A stretch of 64,000 nt of DNA, taken from Chloroflexota bacterium (GTDB taxonomy: Bacteria > Chloroflexota > Dehalococcoidia > Lucifugimonadales > Lucifugimonadaceae). This document shows, one piece after another, positions 60,305-64,000 of the stretch (within the stretch, counting starts at the first letter, position 1; each line of letters opens with the position of its first letter). The stretch is taken from positions 75,211 to 139,210 of the forward strand of contig PBKW01000011.1 in NCBI GenBank assembly GCA_002721615.1, given 5' to 3'. The notes under the pieces were generated by a model. That model did not search any database. It saw only the letters and a program-made list of their open reading frames with translations, and was not told the origin of the DNA. Both the position numbers and the translations under genes were made by a program.

Positions 60305-62938
60305 ATGGATTATTTGAAAAAATCCAAACAAAAACTTAATACTTCTTCAGGAGAATTAACTTATTTTAGCTTAAATGAATTAATTAAATACCATCCACAA
60401 TTAAAGAAATTTCCATATTCTTTAAAAATTTTATTAGAAAACATCTTAAGAAATATATCATTAGGTAAAACTCATATAGAAGAACTAGAAAATATTTTAT
60501 CTTGGGGTGATAAGTCATCTTTTAAAAAAGAGATTCCTTTTTTACCGTCTAGGGTGGTTCTTCAAGATTTTACTGGAGTTCCAGTAGTAGTAGATCTAGC
60601 AAGTATGCGTGAAGCAGCTCAAAAAGCAGGATACGATCCTTCTTTAATTAATCCTATTGTAAGATCTGAATTAGTTATAGATCATTCTGTGCAAGTAGAT
60701 TATTTTGCCACAGAAGGTGCATTGGCTAAAAATACCAAGCTTGAATTTAAAAGAAACAAAGAAAGGTATCAATTACTTAAATGGGGACAATCAGCATTCT
60801 CAAATTTTTCTATAATTCCTCCAGGAGTTGGAATTGTACATCAAGTGAATTTAGAATATCTATCTCCTGGAATAATGATTCAAGAATTAAATAATCAAAA
60901 ATATATTTTTCCAGATAGTTGTTTGGGAACGGATTCTCACACAACAATGATTAATGGTTTAGGTGTTTTGGGATGGGGAGTAGGTGGTATTGAAGCTGAA
61001 GCTGTAATGTTAGGTCAGCCATATTACTTGAAATTACCCGAAATTATAGGTGTAAGGTTAATTGGAACTTTAAAAGAGGGAACTACAGCAACTGATTTAG
61101 TTTTAACAGTGACTGAAACTCTTAGGAAACATGGAGTTGTAGAAAAATTTATTGAATTTTTTGGCCCTGGTTTGGTAGATCTGAGTTTAGCTGACAGAGC
61201 AACTATATCGAATATGGCACCTGAATATGGTGCTACATGTGGTTATTTTCCTATTGATGAACAAACAATTGAGTATTTAAGAAATACTGGAAGAGAAAGT
61301 ACTAATATCTCTGAAATGGAGGAATATTTTATTAATCAAGGTATTTTTTATTCTAATGAGATAGATCCATCTTATACCGATGTTATTGAAATTAATTTAG
61401 ATTTAGTGGAGCCTAGTTTAGCCGGACCTAAAAGACCTCAAGATAAGGTAAAACTTTCAGAAGTAAGAGATAGTTTTTACAAGAATTTTGAAAAACAAAA
61501 ACATGACAATTTGGTTTTTGAAGATGCTTCAGTAGTTATTGCTGCAATTACTAGTTGTACTAATACATCTAATCCTTCAGTAATGGTAGGTGCTGGTTTG
61601 ATGGCTAAAAATTTGAATAAAATGGGTTTAAAACCAAAACCTTGGGTTAAAACTAGTATGGCCCCAGGGTCAAAAGTAGTAACTAAATATCTTTCTGATT
61701 CTAAGTTGGATTTAGAATTAGATAAGATAGGCTTTTCTACTGTTGGATATGGATGCACTACCTGTATAGGAAATAGTGGTCCTCTTCCAAGGGAAGTTTC
61801 AGAATTGATTGAAGATAATGATTTGTCTGTGGCATCAGTTTTAAGTGGGAATAGAAATTTTGAAGGAAGGATTCATCCACAGGTTAAAGCTAATTATTTA
61901 GCTTCTCCTATGTTAGTAGTTGCTTATTCAATTGTTGGAACAATAGATATCGACTTAAAAACTGAACCTCTTGGGATTGATAAATATGGAAAAAATGTTT
62001 TTCTTTCAGATATTTGGCCTTCTCAAGATGAGATTAAAAGTACTATTCAAAATTCTATTAAACCAGAAATTTACAACAACACTTATTCAAGTGCTATAAA
62101 AGATAATTTGGATTGGAATAATTTGGATTCTGAAAATTCTAAATTATTTCAATGGGATAAAGAGTCTTCTTATATTCAAAAAGTCCCATTTTTTGATGAC
62201 TTTTCTCTAGAATTACCTGATTGGATTCCTATCAATGGAGCAAGAATCTTAGTGAAGCTTGGTAATACTGTTACTACTGATCATATTTCTCCTGCTGGAA
62301 GTATTCCTCAGAGTGCTCCATCTGGACAACATTTGATATCTAAAGATATCCCACGATCACAGTTTAATTCCTATGGTTCTAGGAGAGGTAATCACAACGT
62401 CATGATTAGAGGTACTTTTGGAAATATAAGGTTAAAGAATTTGATGACTCCTGATAAAGAAGGGGATTGGACTATTCATTATCCAGATAAAAAAGTTATG
62501 AGGATATTTGAAGCATCAGAATTATATAAGTCAAAGAACGTTCCATTAATTGTAATAGCTGGTAATGAATATGGGACAGGATCATCTAGAGATTGGGCTG
62601 CAAAAGGGCCTAGTTTATTAGGGGTAAGAGCTGTGATAGCAAAAGGATTTGAAAGAATTCATAGAAGTAACTTGATAGGTATGGGAGTTATTCCCTTAGA
62701 ATTTAAACAAAATGAAACTTTAGAAACTTTAGGAATAGAAAATTCTTGTATATTTAATATCAATCTCGATATTTTCGAGATACAACCTAGACAAAAAATT
62801 ATTATAGAATCTATTTCAGAAAATGGTCATAGAAAAGAATTTGAAGTTTTACTTAGAATAGATACTCCTATCGAAATGGAATATTTGAAAAATGGTGGTG
62901 TTTTACAGTTTGTTCTTAGACAAATGTTGAAAAAATAA
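60305..62938 (+). CDS. acnA: Aconitate hydratase
   Basis: FPDSCLGTDSHTTMINGLGVLGWGVGGIEAEAVMLGQP, AAITSCTNTSNPSVMVGAGLMAKN, GYGCTTCIGNSGPL, GNEYGTGSSRDWAAKGPSLLGVRAVIAKGFERIHRSNLIGMGVIPL. Start set at ATG 60305. Confidence 0.96.
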   Translation: MDYLKKSKQKLNTSSGELTYFSLNELIKYHPQLKKFPYSLKILLENILRNISLGKTHIEELENILSWGDKSSFKKEIPFLPSRVVLQDFTGVPVVVDLASMREAAQKAGYDPSLINPIVRSELVIDHSVQVDYFATEGALAKNTKLEFKRNKERYQLLKWGQSAFSNFSIIPPGVGIVHQVNLEYLSPGIMIQELNNQKYIFPDSCLGTDSHTTMINGLGVLGWGVGGIEAEAVMLGQPYYLKLPEIIGVRLIGTLKEGTTATDLVLTVTETLRKHGVVEKFIEFFGPGLVDLSLADRATISNMAPEYGATCGYFPIDEQTIEYLRNTGRESTNISEMEEYFINQGIFYSNEIDPSYTDVIEINLDLVEPSLAGPKRPQDKVKLSEVRDSFYKNFEKQKHDNLVFEDASVVIAAITSCTNTSNPSVMVGAGLMAKNLNKMGLKPKPWVKTSMAPGSKVVTKYLSDSKLDLELDKIGFSTVGYGCTTCIGNSGPLPREVSELIEDNDLSVASVLSGNRNFEGRIHPQVKANYLASPMLVVAYSIVGTIDIDLKTEPLGIDKYGKNVFLSDIWPSQDEIKSTIQNSIKPEIYNNTYSSAIKDNLDWNNLDSENSKLFQWDKESSYIQKVPFFDDFSLELPDWIPINGARILVKLGNTVTTDHISPAGSIPQSAPSGQHLISKDIPRSQFNSYGSRRGNHNVMIRGTFGNIRLKNLMTPDKEGDWTIHYPDKKVMRIFEASELYKSKNVPLIVIAGNEYGTGSSRDWAAKGPSLLGVRAVIAKGFERIHRSNLIGMGVIPLEFKQNETLETLGIENSCIFNINLDIFEIQPRQKIIIESISENGHRKEFEVLLRIDTPIEMEYLKNGGVLQFVLRQMLKK

Positions 62939-62942
62939 TACT

Positions 62943-63830
62943 TTAATAATATTCCATAAAAGTTTTTTCTAATGTATCTAATTTAAATTTAAAATTTGAA
63001 GATAATAATTTTTCGGGCAATATTTTTGTGCTATTAAGTAGAGTTTTTCTTGTAGGATCAGTAGTAAAATTTGATATCAAAAATTTTGGAATAGGAAAAA
63101 CACAGAATTTTTTCGAATATTTTGCGAATATTTTCATAAATTCTTTGTTTCTTGTTTGTTGAGGAGAAACGAAATTAATAGGTCCATTCAAAACTGGATT
63201 CTCTATAGCATGGTAAATACCTAAAATAGTGTCTTCTATACTAATCCAAGGCCAAAATTGGGAACCACTTCCGAACATTTTACCCAATCCTAAATTTCCC
63301 AAACCATTTAATTTAGGTAAGATCCCTCCTTTTCTTGATAAAATTAATCCAAATCGCATTAAAATTACTCTAGTATTAATATTAGGGGTGATATAAGAAG
63401 AAGCTGAGTTTTCCCATTCAATTGCTAATTGAGAAAGGAATCCTGTACCAGGAAGAGATTCCTCAGTTAAATTTTGATCTCCTCTATCTCCATAGAACCC
63501 AAACCCTGATGCTGATAAAAATACTTTAGGTGGATATTTTAATTGACTTATTGATATTGATAATGTCTTTGCACTTAAAATTCTTGATTTTTTTATTTCA
63601 TGATTATTTGAAATAGGTAACAATCTATCAATTTTTTCCCCATTTAAATTTATTATGCAGTCAAAGCCTTCTAATAAATCTAAATTTATATCTTCATTAA
63701 TTGGATTCCACAAAATTCCTTTTTGATTTGGGTCTCTTACTATAGCAGTAACACTTTCTCCTTTATTTTCTAAGAATTGTTTAAGTTCAGTTCCAATCAA
63801 ACCATTGGAACCTGATATAGCTATATTCAT
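62943..63830 (-). CDS. TIGR01777-family epimerase/SDR protein
   Basis: NIAISGSNGLIGTELKQFLENKGESVTAIVRD, SASGFGFYGDRGDQNLTEES, MRFGLILSRKGGILPKL, WPWISIEDTI. Confidence 0.9.
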   Translation of the reverse strand: MNIAISGSNGLIGTELKQFLENKGESVTAIVRDPNQKGILWNPINEDINLDLLEGFDCIINLNGEKIDRLLPISNNHEIKKSRILSAKTLSISISQLKYPPKVFLSASGFGFYGDRGDQNLTEESLPGTGFLSQLAIEWENSASSYITPNINTRVILMRFGLILSRKGGILPKLNGLGNLGLGKMFGSGSQFWPWISIEDTILGIYHAIENPVLNGPINFVSPQQTRNKEFMKIFAKYSKKFCVFPIPKFLISNFTTDPTRKTLLNSTKILPEKLLSSNFKFKLDTLEKTFMEYY

Positions 63831-63844
63831 ATAAGAATCTTGTA

Positions 63845-64000
63845 TTACTTATTTTTTTTAATTTTTTCAAATACTTCAGGAATTAAAGGAAATATCCATC
63901 CTCTATTTGAAATAATTTCAATACTTAATTCTTTTGGTATTGCAACTATGATTTCTGGTTCTATAGAAAATTTTCCAGTAAATCCTCCTATAGCACTTCT
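63845..64000 (-). CDS. C-terminal fragment of an unidentified CDS (cut by window edge)
   Basis: Reverse frame: RSAIGGFTGKFSIEPEIIVAIPKELSIEIISNRGWIFPLIPEVFEKIKKNK*; 52 codons open to the edge. Confidence 0.6.
   Translation of the reverse strand, partial: RSAIGGFTGKFSIEPEIIVAIPKELSIEIISNRGWIFPLIPEVFEKIKKNK

Overview
This 64 kb window is AT-rich, gene-dense bacterial chromosome. It looks like a streamlined, possibly marine Chloroflexota-like genome; that placement is a low-confidence inference from gene content. Genes are tightly packed, many ends overlap, and I found no rRNA, tRNA, CRISPR array, transposon or prophage. Most of it is housekeeping: a recG/degV/fakA/rpe/arginine-biosynthesis run (argH, G, D, B, J), thrB-lysC, lysA, holB-cmk-plsC-glmS-dgt-dnaG-rpoD, a KtrB/KtrA potassium-uptake operon, ileS, and aconitase. 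Two regions are accessory-like. The first (about 10.5-24 kb) is a surface-glycan locus with a NeuB-like synthase, a KdsC-like phosphatase, an SDR, a CMP-sugar transferase and a full-length transketolase, which may make an unusual ulosonic acid. The second (about 54.7-58.6 kb) is a three-subunit molybdenum hydroxylase operon whose large subunit is split by an apparent 1-nt frameshift just before the catalytic-Glu motif. The most interesting direct sequence observation is that recF and holB both appear to start at AUU codons. Each has a well-placed Shine-Dalgarno and an in-frame stop immediately upstream; the supplied ORF track truncates both past their Walker A motifs.
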